This document shows, in pieces, positions 19,217-29,600 of a stretch of 64,000 nucleotides of DNA. Under the pieces are notes generated by a model. The model was not told where the DNA came from. It saw nothing but the letters and a program-made list of their open reading frames with translations, and made no database searches. How positions within the stretch are numbered: the stretch's first letter is position 1; each line of letters begins with the position of its first letter. This DNA is from Rhizobium sp. ZPR4 (GTDB lineage: Bacteria; Pseudomonadota; Alphaproteobacteria; Rhizobiales; Rhizobiaceae), in assembly GCF_040215725.1 (NCBI RefSeq), contig NZ_CP157967.1, positions 3,581,001 to 3,645,000 on the forward strand. Reading direction: 5' to 3'. Made by a program: the position numbers and the translations under genes.

Positions 19217-20056
19217 ATGACCGCACGTATGGACAAACGCTTCGCCGCTCTGAAGGCTGAAGGCCGCCCGGCACTCGTCACCTATTTCATGGGTGGCGAT
19301 CCCGATTACGAGACTTCGCTCGGCATCATGAAGGCGCTACCGGAAGCCGGCGCCGACGTCATCGAACTCGGCATGCCCTTTTCCGATCCGATGGCCGACG
19401 GCCCGGCGATCCAGCTTGCCGGCCAGCGCGCCCTGAAGGCCGGCCAGACGCTGAAGAAGACGCTGCAGCTCGCAGCCGATTTCCGTAAAGTCGATGCGGA
19501 TACGCCGATCGTCATGATGGGCTATTACAATCCGATCTACATCTACGGCGTCGAAAAGTTCCTGGACGATGCGATCGCCGCCGGCATCGACGGCCTCATT
19601 GTCGTCGACCTGCCGCCGGAAATGGACGACGAGCTTTGCATTCCGGCCATCCGCAAGGGCATCAACTTCATCCGTCTGGCAACGCCGACCACCGACGACA
19701 AGCGTCTGCCGACGGTTCTGAAGAACACGACCGGCTTCGTCTATTACGTCTCGATGAACGGCATCACCGGTTCGGCGCTGCCGGATCCATCGCTGGTTTC
19801 GGGCGCCGTCAAGCGCATCAAGCAGCATACCGAACTGCCGGTTTGCGTCGGTTTCGGCGTCAAGACGGCCGAGCATGCCAAGCTGATCGGCGCTGCGGCC
19901 GATGGCGTTGTCGTCGGCACTGCCATCGTCAACCAGATCGCGACCAGCCTCAGCAAGGATGGCAAGGCGACGCCAGACACCATCCAGGCGGTTGCGACCC
20001 TGGTGCGCGGCCTGTCGACAGGCACCCGTTCCGCCCGCCTTGTTGCCGCCGAATAG
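19217..20056 (+). CDS. trpA: Tryptophan synthase alpha chain
   Basis: Cleaves indole-3-glycerol phosphate to indole, which is channelled to TrpB. 279 residues. The catalytic pair is Glu50 in [11 protein letters not shown] and Asp61 in ADGPAIQ, one residue off the E. coli numbering. The phosphate-binding loop [11 protein letters not shown] and [10 protein letters not shown] are present. ATG 19217 was chosen because upstream in-frame starts lie inside trpB. It is followed by a long inverted repeat before accD. Confidence 0.98.
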   Translation: MTARMDKRFAALKAEGRPALVTYFMGGDPDYETSLGIMKALPEAGADVIELGMPFSDPMADGPAIQLAGQRALKAGQTLKKTLQLAADFRKVDADTPIVMMGYYNPIYIYGVEKFLDDAIAAGIDGLIVVDLPPEMDDELCIPAIRKGINFIRLATPTTDDKRLPTVLKNTTGFVYYVSMNGITGSALPDPSLVSGAVKRIKQHTELPVCVGFGVKTAEHAKLIGAAADGVVVGTAIVNQIATSLSKDGKATPDTIQAVATLVRGLSTGTRSARLVAAE

Positions 20057-20060
20057 TTTA

Positions 20061-20112
20061 CCCATATAGGCCAGCAATCAATCCTCTGCGGATTGAGGAA
20101 AAGGCCTATGGG
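20061..20112. promoter_or_regulatory. Long two-part hairpin between trpA and accD
   Basis: The outer stem is CCCATATAGGCC (20061-20072) with GGCCTATGGG (20103-20112), one bulged base. The inner stem is TCAATCC (20078-20084) with GGATTGA (20090-20096). No T-run follows, so it does not look like a simple terminator. It lies 52 bp before the TTG start of accD and may be a processing site or a translational leader element. Confidence 0.55.
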
Positions 20113-20163
20113 CATTTGGTGGCGACTGGGTTATCGATACATTCGTCGATTAGGAGTTTCGAA

Positions 20164-21075
20164 TTGAACTGGATCACGAACTACGTCCGCCCGCGGATCA
20201 ATTCCATGCTGGGCCGTCGCGAGGTTCCGGAGAATCTCTGGATCAAGTGCCCGGAAACGGGCGAGATGGTCTTCCACAAGGATCTGGAAGGCAACAAGTG
20301 GGTCATCCCCGCTTCCGGTTTCCATATGAAGATGCCGGCCAAGGCTCGCCTTGCTGATCTTTTCGACAACGGCGAATATGAAGCCTTGCCGCAGCCGAAG
20401 GTCGCGCAGGATCCGTTGAAATTTCGCGATTCGAAGAAATACATCGATCGCCTCAAGGACAGCCGCATCAAGACCGAGCAGGAAGACACGATCCTTTCCG
20501 GCATCGGCAAGGTTCGCGGGTTGAAGCTCGTCGCCGTCGTGCATGAGTTCAACTTCATCGGCGGCTCGCTCGGCATGGCCGCCGGCGAAGCCATCGTGAA
20601 GGCCTTCGAGCGTGCCATCGCCGAGAAATGTCCGCTGGTCATGTTCCCGGCCTCGGGCGGCGCCCGCATGCAGGAAGGTATCCTGTCGCTGATGCAGCTG
20701 CCGCGCACGACCGTTGCCGTCGACATGCTGAAGGAAGCAGGCCAGCCCTACGTCGTGGTTCTGACCAACCCGACCACAGGCGGCGTCACGGCCTCCTATG
20801 CCATGCTGGGTGACATTCATCTGGCCGAACCCGGCGCTGAAATCGGCTTTGCCGGCAAACGCGTGATCGAGCAGACGCTGCGCGAAAAGCTTCCCGAGGG
20901 CTTCCAGACCTCGGAATATCTGCTGGAGCACGGCATGGTGGACATGGTCGTCAAGCGTCACGACATTCCGGACACCCTGGCGACGCTTCTGAAGATCCTG
21001 ACCAAGGCGCCGGCAAACGATGTGTCGGCCAAGAGCAAGAATGGCGCTGCACTGCCGGTGGCAGCGAGCGCCTGA
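20164..21075 (+). CDS. accD: Acetyl-CoA carboxylase carboxyltransferase subunit beta
   Basis: With AccA it transfers the carboxyl group from carboxybiotin to acetyl-CoA, the first step of fatty-acid synthesis. 303 residues from a TTG start (20164) with AGGAG well placed; rhizobial AccD starts [10 protein letters not shown], as here. The crotonase-fold core ([31 protein letters not shown]) is intact. The N-terminal zinc ribbon is degenerate: of the four Cys expected by comparison with E. coli, only Cys29 remains. The open frame extends upstream into trpA but that part is not coding. Confidence 0.96.
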   Translation: MNWITNYVRPRINSMLGRREVPENLWIKCPETGEMVFHKDLEGNKWVIPASGFHMKMPAKARLADLFDNGEYEALPQPKVAQDPLKFRDSKKYIDRLKDSRIKTEQEDTILSGIGKVRGLKLVAVVHEFNFIGGSLGMAAGEAIVKAFERAIAEKCPLVMFPASGGARMQEGILSLMQLPRTTVAVDMLKEAGQPYVVVLTNPTTGGVTASYAMLGDIHLAEPGAEIGFAGKRVIEQTLREKLPEGFQTSEYLLEHGMVDMVVKRHDIPDTLATLLKILTKAPANDVSAKSKNGAALPVAASA

Positions 21076-21107
21076 CATTATAGATTGCCGATGGGCGGAG
21101 GTGCGGG

Positions 21108-22460
21108 ATGACGTCTATGGACCAGTCCGCAATGAGCGAGGCAGCACGCGAGATCGAGAAGCTCATGGGGTTGCACCCCAAGGGCTTCGATCTTTCTCTG
21201 GAGAGAATAACCCGGCTGCTCGACGTCCTCGGCAATCCTCATCAGAAATTGCCGCCGGTGATCCATGTCGCCGGCACCAATGGCAAGGGCTCAGTCACGG
21301 CCTTCTGCCGCGCGCTGCTCGAAGCCGGCGGCTACAGCGTACATGTCCACACCTCGCCACACCTCGTCAATTGGCATGAGCGCTATCGCATCGGCGTCAA
21401 GGGCGGTCGCGGCAAGCTCGTCGACGATGCCGTGTTTGCCGATGTGCTGAGGCGCATCGCCAAGGCCAATGACGGACAGAAGATCACCGTCTTTGAAATT
21501 TTGACGGCCGCGACCTTCCTTCTCTTTGCCGAGCATCCGGCCGATATTGCCGTGATCGAGGTCGGCCTTGGCGGTCGCTTCGACGCCACCAACGTCCTTT
21601 CCGATCCGGCCGCATCGGTCATCATGCCGATTTCGCTCGATCATCAGCCCTATCTCGGCGATCGCGTCGAACTGATCGCGGCCGAAAAGGCCGGCATCAT
21701 GAAGCCGGGCCATCCGGTCGTCATCGGCCATCAGGAATATGATGCAGCACTTGACGTGCTGATCTCGACGGCCGAGCGGCTCCGTTGCCCGACCGCCGTC
21801 TTTGGTCAGGATTTTTCGGCCCATGAGGAATATGGCAAGCTGGTCTATCAGGACGAGTTTGGTCTTGCCGACCTGCCGCTGCCGCGCCTGCCGGGTCGCC
21901 ACCAATATGGCAATGCCGCCGCCGCCATCCGTGCGGTCAAGGCCGCCGGTTTTGTCGTCACCGAAACGATGATGGAAAAGGCGATGACCTCGGTCGAATG
22001 GCCGGGGCGCCTGCAGCGGCTGACAGAAGGCGAGCTGATGCAGCATGCGCCCGAGCGCGCCGAGATCTGGGTCGATGGCGGTCATAATCCCGGCGCCGGC
22101 GAAGTCATCGCCGAGGCCATGGCCAATTTCGAGGAGCGACAGCCGCGGTCTCTGTTCCTGATCATCGGCATGATCAACACCAAGGACCCTGTGGGATATT
22201 TCCAGGCCTTTGCCGGTCTTGCAGAGAAGGTCTATTGCGTGCCGATCCGCGGCAGCGATGCCATGACCGATCCGGTCATTCTGGCGAATGCCGCCTATGA
22301 TGCCGGCCTCATCGCCGAGCCGATGTCCAGCGTTGCTGAGGCTTTGGATGCGATCAAGGCTCAAGCGGTGCCGAATGTGCCGGCCCCACGCATTCTGATC
22401 GGCGGTTCGCTTTATCTCGTGGGCGATGTTCTTGCCGACAATGGCACACCGCCGCGGTAA
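21108..22460 (+). CDS. folC: Bifunctional dihydrofolate / folylpolyglutamate synthase
   Basis: Adds glutamate to dihydropteroate and extends folate polyglutamate tails, using ATP. A 450-residue Mur-ligase fold protein with P-loop AGTNGKGSVTAF near residue 52, and the folate/Mg region VIEVGLGGRFDATNVL. The C-terminal glutamate-ligase domain carries VDGGHNPGAGEV. ATG 21108 follows GGAGG by six bases; an ATG nine bases later is a weaker choice. It directly follows accD (32 bp), and the accD-folC link is common in proteobacteria. Confidence 0.95.
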   Translation: MTSMDQSAMSEAAREIEKLMGLHPKGFDLSLERITRLLDVLGNPHQKLPPVIHVAGTNGKGSVTAFCRALLEAGGYSVHVHTSPHLVNWHERYRIGVKGGRGKLVDDAVFADVLRRIAKANDGQKITVFEILTAATFLLFAEHPADIAVIEVGLGGRFDATNVLSDPAASVIMPISLDHQPYLGDRVELIAAEKAGIMKPGHPVVIGHQEYDAALDVLISTAERLRCPTAVFGQDFSAHEEYGKLVYQDEFGLADLPLPRLPGRHQYGNAAAAIRAVKAAGFVVTETMMEKAMTSVEWPGRLQRLTEGELMQHAPERAEIWVDGGHNPGAGEVIAEAMANFEERQPRSLFLIIGMINTKDPVGYFQAFAGLAEKVYCVPIRGSDAMTDPVILANAAYDAGLIAEPMSSVAEALDAIKAQAVPNVPAPRILIGGSLYLVGDVLADNGTPPR

Positions 22461-22479
22461 GTCGCTGTTCACCACCCGC

Positions 22480-22640
22480 CCTCGTGGTTCGAGACGGCCC
22501 TGCGGGCTATTCCCTTATCTGGCGCGCAACTTGCTCCGCCCTCATCCTGAGCCCGTCGAAGGATCGGGGTGGCCCATCTGGCAAGCGCAAACACGACACG
22601 GTTGCTGGGGTGAGAAGCCTTGAAGGGCGAGGATGACCGT
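22480..22640. repeat. Dispersed intergenic repeat (RIME-like), between folC and trxA
   Basis: The stretch holds GAGACGGCCCTGCGGGC and CTCATCCTGAGCCCGTCGAAG, sequence types that recur in rhizobial intergenic mosaics. The block TCCTGAGCYYGTCGAAG is also found in the element at 43279-43437 (there with TT in place of CC). Short open frames here are not coding. Confidence 0.5.
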
Positions 22641-22654
22641 GCTCTCCAACCAAC

Positions 22655-22685
22655 AAAAAAGCCCCGCCGAAGCGGGGCTTTTTTG
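22655..22685. terminator. Terminator between folC and trxA
   Basis: AAAAAAGCCCCGC-CGAA-GCGGGGCTTTTTT: a perfect stem with A/T runs on both sides, serving trxA (minus) and possibly folC (plus). Confidence 0.88.
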
Positions 22686-22705
22686 TTTCATGCGATCGAT
22701 ACCGA

Positions 22706-23026
22706 TCAGGCTGCGCTGGAAATCCAGTTCTGCAGGGCCGTCTTGGGGGCGGCACCGACCTTGATGTCAGCGACTTCGCCGGCCTTGAACATGGCAAGCG
22801 TCGGGATCGAGCGAACGCCGAACTGGGCGGCCAGTTCCGGATTTTCGTCGATATTGAGCTTGGCGACCTTGACCTTGCCTTCGAACTGCACGGCGAGCTC
22901 TTCCAGAGCCGGGGCGATCATCTTGCACGGACCGCACCATTCGGCCCAGAAATCAACGACGACAGGCTCTGCAGACTGCAGCACTTCGGTGGCGAAGTTG
23001 GAGGTATCGACTTTAACGGTAGCCAT
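22706..23026 (-). CDS. trxA: Thioredoxin 1
   Basis: A general cytosolic protein-disulfide reductase. 106 residues with active site WCGPCK (Cys31, Cys34), the buried Asp/Trp of VVDFWAEW, and the cis-Pro region [11 protein letters not shown]. It is last in a minus-strand run after addA, with its own likely promoter in the 75-bp gap. A GGAG site (AGGAGCAGCCT) precedes the ATG. Confidence 0.97.
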   Translation of the reverse strand: MATVKVDTSNFATEVLQSAEPVVVDFWAEWCGPCKMIAPALEELAVQFEGKVKVAKLNIDENPELAAQFGVRSIPTLAMFKAGEVADIKVGAAPKTALQNWISSAA

Positions 23027-23101
23027 AGGCTGCTCCTTACCAGAATTTGCGGGTTGCTAGATATGTGATGGTGCGGTGCCCATATTTCAATATTTGGTAT
23101 T

Positions 23102-26100
23102 TCACTTTGTCTCGAGCTCTGCAAGCGACAATGCAAGAGCCCTGTCCGACAGCGTGTAGATCGAAGCATTTTCGGTATAGACCAGCATACAGTCGACGCG
23201 CTTTCCCGGATAGAGCGGCGAAAGGATCTCGCGATAGATCGCAAGCTGGGCTTTGTGCGCGAAGGGAATGCTGTTTTCCTCACCGGGCGGCACGCGGTTC
23301 GTCTTGTAGTCGAGAATGACGACACGGTCGTCCAGCACAGCCAGCCGATCGATACGGCCGGAGACGGCGTAGGACTGGTTGCCGAGCTTCAGCGTGCCCA
23401 TGATCGAGACTTCCGCCTGTGCATGGGTGCTGAACGTGCCCTGCAGATCCGGATGCGACAGCAGCGCCATGACGGAATTGATCAGTGCATCCCGTTCGGC
23501 CTGCGGCCAAAAGCGCGCGGCGCGCTCGGCATAGCGTCGGGCGGCATCGGCGCGCTCCTCCGGTGCGATCTCGGGCAAGGTCTGCAGCATCCGGTGGATG
23601 AAGCGGCCCTTTTGCAGGGCGCGATCCGACTTGGCTTTCTCGCCGAAAAGCGCCGAAGTCACCAGCAGATCGTCGGCTTCCTCGTCGATGACGGTGCCGA
23701 CGCCGGATGGGCTGAGCGGCCGCGGCAAGCTTTTTTGCGGCGGCAGCGGCCGATGGAGACTGTCAGGCAGACCAACGCGCTCGGAACGCTTTTCATGCTC
23801 CCTAGCGGTCTCGAATTCGAGCTGAACCTGGGCAACCCGCCAGCTCAACCCCTCCCAGTCGCCGTCAGGTCCGGTGAAGGTCTTCTGTGCGCAGTGCAGC
23901 TCATCCCCACGCAACGCTGCGGAAATCATGGCGTGCCAGGTATCGGCATTTTCGCGGATGCCGCGATAGCCGCAGATGATCAGCCTATCGGCGGCGCGCG
24001 TCATGCCGACATAGAGCAGGCGGCGATATTCTTCCTCCGCTAGCGCCTGCAGTCGCGCGGTATCGGCCTGCGTCAGCGAATTGGCAAGGGCCGAGACCGG
24101 AACCCAGACCGGCAGCGGGATCTCATCTCCTCTGGTTTCGATCAGCCGCATCTTCGGCAGGTGCGTATGGGTGAAGGCCTTGCCGCCGCCATCGACGAGG
24201 AAGACGATCGGCGCCTCCAGCCCCTTCGAGGCATGCACCGTCATGATCCGCACTTCGTTGCGGCCCTTGTCCTGCTCGCGCTTGATCGTCGGCGCTTCCA
24301 GTTCCAGCGTCGAGATGAAGGATTGCAGGCCGGGCAGGCCGCTCGTCTCGTGATCGAGCGTGAAGGTCAGGAATTCGTCGAGGATATCGCTGACTTCGGT
24401 GCCGAGCCGCGCCAGAAACTGCCGTCTGCCGCCGAAGCTGCCGAGCACGCGCGCATAGAAATCATGGACCGGAAGGCTCTTCGACATAGCAAGGAAGGTT
24501 CTCAGGCGTTCGACCACCTGGCTTAAGCGCTCATGGCCATCCTTTGCAAAGGCCTGCAGGTGGCTCCAGACGCTTTCCTCGTCGCTGCGATAGGCCGCAA
24601 CGGCAAAGACATCCTCTTCGCTCAGGTCGAACAAGGGGCTCTTCAGCAGGGCACAAAGCGAAAGATCGTCCTCCGGCAGCAGCAGGAAGCGGCCGAGCGC
24701 CAGAAGATCCTGAATGGCGATATGGCTGGTCAGCACCAATCTGTCGGCGCCGGCGACGGGAATGTTACCGCGTCGCTTCAGGGCGCGGGTCAGCGCGTTG
24801 ACGAAGCTATCGCGCTTGCGCACCAGCACGAGAATGTCGCCGGCCTCGATGAAACGGGCCTTGCCCTTCTCGATGATCTTTTCCCGGCCGACAAGATTGC
24901 CGATCGTGTGCGCCATCCGCCGCGCCAGAATGGCGGCGGGCGCACTTTCCGGCGTCGAGTCGAAGGGTGCCGTCCAGTCTTCTTCCCTGGCCGCCGGCTC
25001 CGGCGCGATCATCTCCCAGAGATCGACGGCGCCGGGATGGCCGATGCGGCTGGAGCGATGCACCACGGGTTCGTTGACGGCGCTGAGGCCCCGGGCATTC
25101 TCCGGGCTGGTGAAGACGTGGTCGACCGCGCCGAGCACATCGGCTGTCGAGCGGAAGGAGAGGGGCAGCCGGATCGACGAGAATTGCTGGCCGCTCGCCG
25201 CCACGCGGCGCCGGGTGCGGTCGCTCTCCTCGGAAAACCGTTCGGGACGGGCGCCCTGGAACGAATAGATCGATTGCTTCTCGTCGCCGACGGCAAAGAT
25301 GGTTCTGAGCGTCGGCCGGGCGCTGTCGCCGGAGAAGAAATCCTCCGCCAGTGACTGTATGACGCTCCACTGGATCGGGCTGGTATCCTGCGCCTCGTCC
25401 ACCAGGATGTGGTCGATGCCCTGATCCAGCTTGTAGTGAATCCACGGCCCGACATCCTTCTTGGTCAGAAGATCGGCCGTGCGGGTGATGAGGTCCTCAA
25501 AATCGAGCTGGCTGCGCCGCTTTTTCAGCTCCTCATAGTCACGGTTCAGGCGATCGGCGAGAATTAGGGCTGCGTGAGTGGCGCGATACATCCGCATCAG
25601 CTTCAGCCGATCGCGGCAGGCAACAACATGGGCGCGTGCCTCAGCCACGGCATCGGCCAGTGCCGGTGCATCCGCGAGCATCGCCTTGACGAAGAACTGG
25701 CTGTCCGACTTCGGTTCGCCCTTGGCGGTCAGCACGGCTTTTTCGAGGATTTCGGCGCGCGCGATCGGATCTGTCTCGCGCTTGGCAAGGCGCAGTGCGT
25801 AGGCCACTTCCTGGGCCTTGGCGCCGCCCTTATCGTCGGCGAGTCTGAGGTAAAGCTCCAGCGTCGCGCCGGAGAGGCCCGGCAGCGGCCAGTATTGCTC
25901 CGCAATGCTCGTTTCCGTCTCGCCGGGCGAAAGGCCAAGACGAGCAAGCAACGCGGCCTCGATGCCGCCCTTGCGCTCGGCGCCTTCGGTAAAACGCCTG
26001 ATAGCATTGCGATTGGCGACGATATCGCCGAGCAGCGTCTCAAGCCCGGATTCATCACCGAGGTCGAGCACAAAGTCGAAGGCCCGCGCCAGTTCGGCAT

Positions 26101-26668
26101 CGCCATGGGGCGTCGTCGAGGTCAGCAGCGCACGGCGTGCATCGTCGAGCAGGACTTCGGCCGCCCGATCGTCGAGAACGGAGAAATGCCCGGCAACGTT
26201 GGCCTCGAGCGGGAATTGATGCAGCAGGGCTTCACAGAAGGCATGGATGGTCTGGATCTTCAGCCCGCCCGGCGTTTCCAACGCCTTGGCAAAGAGCCGG
26301 CGCGCCTCGGCAAGCTTGAAGAGATCCGGCTCCCTACCTTCGATATCGGCAATGCGCGTCTTCAGCTCTTCGTCCGGCATCGTCGCCCAGGCCGCCAGCC
26401 GGTCGAAGACGCGGTTGGACATTTCGGACGCTGCCGCCTTGGTATAGGTGAGGCAAAGGATGGCCGAGGGCCGCGCGCCTGCCAGAAGCAGGCGGATGAC
26501 GCGTTGCGTCAGCACATGCGTCTTGCCGGAGCCGGCATTGGCCGAGACCCAGGCCGAGCGTTCGGGGTCGGAGGCGATCGATTGCTGGATGGTCGTCCAG
26601 CTGATCCAGACGCCGGGATCGTCGCTTTCCGGCAGGGTGGCGATGTCGTCGGCGGAAAAATCACTCAT
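23102..26668 (-). CDS. addA: ATP-dependent helicase/nuclease AddA
   Basis: The UvrD-like helicase-nuclease subunit of AddAB, which resects double-strand breaks for RecA loading. 1188 residues. Walker A SANAGSGKT lies near residue 42-50. The Walker B/DEAQD segment is ILVDEAQDTSP, motif III/IV is VGDEKQSIYSFQGA, motif V is IMTVHASKGLEAP, and the C-terminal RecB-type nuclease has VVILDYKTNRVPP. ATG 26668 was chosen because AddA relatives start near MSDF and it overlaps the addB stop by 8 bp, implying coupling. Confidence 0.96.
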   Translation of the reverse strand: MSDFSADDIATLPESDDPGVWISWTTIQQSIASDPERSAWVSANAGSGKTHVLTQRVIRLLLAGARPSAILCLTYTKAAASEMSNRVFDRLAAWATMPDEELKTRIADIEGREPDLFKLAEARRLFAKALETPGGLKIQTIHAFCEALLHQFPLEANVAGHFSVLDDRAAEVLLDDARRALLTSTTPHGDAELARAFDFVLDLGDESGLETLLGDIVANRNAIRRFTEGAERKGGIEAALLARLGLSPGETETSIAEQYWPLPGLSGATLELYLRLADDKGGAKAQEVAYALRLAKRETDPIARAEILEKAVLTAKGEPKSDSQFFVKAMLADAPALADAVAEARAHVVACRDRLKLMRMYRATHAALILADRLNRDYEELKKRRSQLDFEDLITRTADLLTKKDVGPWIHYKLDQGIDHILVDEAQDTSPIQWSVIQSLAEDFFSGDSARPTLRTIFAVGDEKQSIYSFQGARPERFSEESDRTRRRVAASGQQFSSIRLPLSFRSTADVLGAVDHVFTSPENARGLSAVNEPVVHRSSRIGHPGAVDLWEMIAPEPAAREEDWTAPFDSTPESAPAAILARRMAHTIGNLVGREKIIEKGKARFIEAGDILVLVRKRDSFVNALTRALKRRGNIPVAGADRLVLTSHIAIQDLLALGRFLLLPEDDLSLCALLKSPLFDLSEEDVFAVAAYRSDEESVWSHLQAFAKDGHERLSQVVERLRTFLAMSKSLPVHDFYARVLGSFGGRRQFLARLGTEVSDILDEFLTFTLDHETSGLPGLQSFISTLELEAPTIKREQDKGRNEVRIMTVHASKGLEAPIVFLVDGGGKAFTHTHLPKMRLIETRGDEIPLPVWVPVSALANSLTQADTARLQALAEEEYRRLLYVGMTRAADRLIICGYRGIRENADTWHAMISAALRGDELHCAQKTFTGPDGDWEGLSWRVAQVQLEFETAREHEKRSERVGLPDSLHRPLPPQKSLPRPLSPSGVGTVIDEEADDLLVTSALFGEKAKSDRALQKGRFIHRMLQTLPEIAPEERADAARRYAERAARFWPQAERDALINSVMALLSHPDLQGTFSTHAQAEVSIMGTLKLGNQSYAVSGRIDRLAVLDDRVVILDYKTNRVPPGEENSIPFAHKAQLAIYREILSPLYPGKRVDCMLVYTENASIYTLSDRALALSLAELETK

Positions 26669-29600
26669 CGCCGCCGCCTTCCTGTTCGTTTTCAGCCGTC
26701 GACCATTCCGAGACGCGGGCGAGATGATCGTAGTCTCCGCCATATTCGAACTGCTGCGCCGGGATCAGCCGCGAGGAAAAACCCTTCTCGCCCGATTGCA
26801 GCAGCGAGACGAATTTTACCAGCTGGTCCATCGATTCCTGCGCGAGATCCATAGCCGACTTCGTTTCCGTCTTGCCGCCGCGGCTGGAGTGTTCGTTGTT
26901 GACCTGGTCGACCTTGAAGCGGTCGCCGGGCCGCAACCGCACATAAAGCAGGTTTTCCGGCACCAGCGCGCCAATATTGCGGAAGGCACCCGCTTTCAGC
27001 GCATAGGCTTCCAGCGCTAGCTGCGGATCGAGCAGGGCGCGCGCCTGTGGCGGCGAGGGATTGTAGCCGGTCTTGTAATCGATGAGGTCGGCGCCCTTGT
27101 CACTCTTGATGTCGATGCGGTCGGCAACGCCTGTGAGGCGGATGCCGATCGGCTCGATCTCGACGCCGGCCGGCACTTCAGTTGCCGTTTTGCGCACTTC
27201 GGCTCGCCGCTCCGCTTCCCAGGCAAGGAAAGCCCGCGCCACTTCGCGGAACCGCGGCCGCCAGACGCTGTCGATATGCACGGGCAGCCGCTCCGCATCG
27301 AAGAGATCGGCAATGATCCGATCCATGGCCAGCGCCGCATCCGGCGTGCCGGCCCTATGCCCCTCGCGGACGAAGCGATCGATGATCTTGTGGTAGAGCG
27401 TGCCGCGCTCGGCCGGGCCGGGATCGCGGTTGAACGGGTCGACCGGATCGAGCCGCAGCACGCGCCGGGCGTAGATTGAATAGGGATCGCGCCGCAGCCG
27501 GCCCACTTCGCTGAAGGAGTAGCTCTTCGGCTGCAATTCCACGGGTGGCTTCGGGGCGGGGCGCAGCGCCGGCGCCTGGTTTTCACCCTCGTCGATCATT
27601 GCGGCCCAATGGCGATACTGGTCGCCGCGGAGCTTCATGGCGTCCTCCAGCGCCTCGCCGCCGAGGGCGATCAGGCGCTGCAGCCAGCGCGAGGCGACCG
27701 TTGGCGTCGAGCCCTGGCGCAGGGCGCGGGAATAAATCAGGTCGCGCGTGCCGTTCGCCATCTCGAAGTCGTGTGCGAGCTGGCCGATGCGGCGCTCCGG
27801 CGGCTCCAGGCCGATCTCCGTCTTCATGCTGCGGGAAATGAAGGGGTTGTTCGCCGTCTGCCCCGGCCATGAGCCTTCGTTCAAGCCGCCGAGGATCAGC
27901 GTATCGACACTCTGCAGGCGGGCCTCCAGCGTGCCGAAGATGAAGAGGCGGGGATGGCTGAGTGCCCGCGGTTTCACCGCCTGGCCCACGCAGAGCGCCG
28001 CCATGATATCGATCCACTGCACGCCATCGGCTTCAAGCTGGCCGTCGGTCTCGATGACATCTCGGAGCAGGCTGGCAAGCGTATCCCCGGCCTCGCCCGA
28101 CCAGAGGCCCGCGAGGCTGCCACGTTCGTCGACGGCCGCGGCTTCCAGCGCACGGCCCGTACGCTCGGCCCAGTCCGAAAGGGTCAGCAGCCCCTCTGAA
28201 GTCGGCAGGGAAAGTGCCGATACCAGCGGCTCGCATGCTGCGGTCACGCGCCGGGCCAGGGCGCGTGCATGCTCGATCGCCTCAGGCGGCAGCGCTTTGC
28301 GCCACTGCGGCGCATGGCGGTCATTGGCCTGCTCGGCCACGCGCTCATCGAGCAGAGCTTCCAGCCCGCCAATATCGACATTGGCGACGCCGCCCCTGAG
28401 CGCCAGGATCTCCAGCGCATCGACGCCCGGCCGGTGGGTTTCCGCGGGCAGGCCGAACGAGGCGAGGGGGTGTTTCAGCAGCGCCACGACGGCAACGGGA
28501 TCGCCGGGGCGAAGGGACGCCTCCAGCAGCAATTGCAGCAGCGTGCCTTGCGGCGTGGCGTTGAGCGGCGTGCCGGCCGAATCGTCGGCGGTGATGCCGA
28601 AGCGGGCAAGCTCGGCAGTCACGCGCCGGGCGAGATTGCGATCGGGCGTGATCAGGGCCGCTTGGCTTTCGCCACCGTTGCGGGCGGGCTTCTCCAGCGC
28701 CAGCCGTAGGGCGATGGCGATCGCCGTTGCCTCTTCGCGCTCGTTGGCTGCTTCGATCAGCGCTACATCGGCGAATGCGTCCGTGATTGCATCGGGAGCG
28801 AGCGTCTTGCGCCAGCTTCCCCAACCGCTCGTCGCCTTGGCCGGTGCCAGCGCGCGCGACAGGATCTGCGCCCGCATCTGCATGACTTCAGCCGCATCCG
28901 CGATGGGCTCGACATCGCGCCGCGTGACGCGCAACCGCTTCAGGAGCAGCGAAAGACCATATTGCGGATGGCTGCGCGTGGTCGGGTCTGCTCTTTCGCC
29001 GATGGATGTCTCCGGCGCCACGAGCTGCCAATCCTCCTCCGGCATAGCAAGATCGAGACCGGGCAGCACGATCACGCCCTGCGGCAGGGCGGCAACGGCG
29101 GCGATCAGCTCTGCCGTCGCGGGCACGGAACCGGTCGAGCCGGCAATGATGACGGGCCCCGGATGCCGCATGGTCGATATCCGCTGCACTTCGGCGCGCA
29201 GGACGGCGTTGCGGTTACGGGCGGGCGAGGATTTGCCGAGCTCTTCGAGGCGCGCCGGCCAGAAGCTGCTGGCAATGCGCAGAAATTCCGCAGTCAGCTG
29301 CCACCAGAGCGCATGGTCTTCAGCGCTGAGATTGGCAAGCTCGCTCCACTCGCGATCCTCGGTTTCAAGGGAATCGATGAGTTCGGCGAGATTGCGCGCG
29401 AGCCAAATGGCATCCGCCGGGCTTGCAGGCGCCACCAGCGGCGAATCGGAATGGATGTCGCGCACGATCTGCGGCAGTTTGTTGCGCCAGGCGAGGATCA
29501 GTCGCGCCAGTTCCAGGAGACGGGCGGTATTGGCAAGCGGCTGCGCCAGATCGGCTGTTTCGGGCAAGGCTTCCTCGAAATAGCCGCTATCGTCATCGGT

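Noticed and set aside
19636..20163. N-terminal extension of accD into trpA
   Set aside because: The frame is open upstream, but that part reads as a low-complexity shadow of trpA; the TTG at 20164 has AGGAG and matches the AccD N terminus.
22426..22700. Small open frames around the folC-trxA gap
   Set aside because: They translate a dispersed repeat and a terminator; no ribosome sites.
27748..29583. 611-codon plus-strand frame inside addB
   Set aside because: A Ser/Arg/Ala-rich low-complexity translation antisense to addB; not a protein-like sequence.
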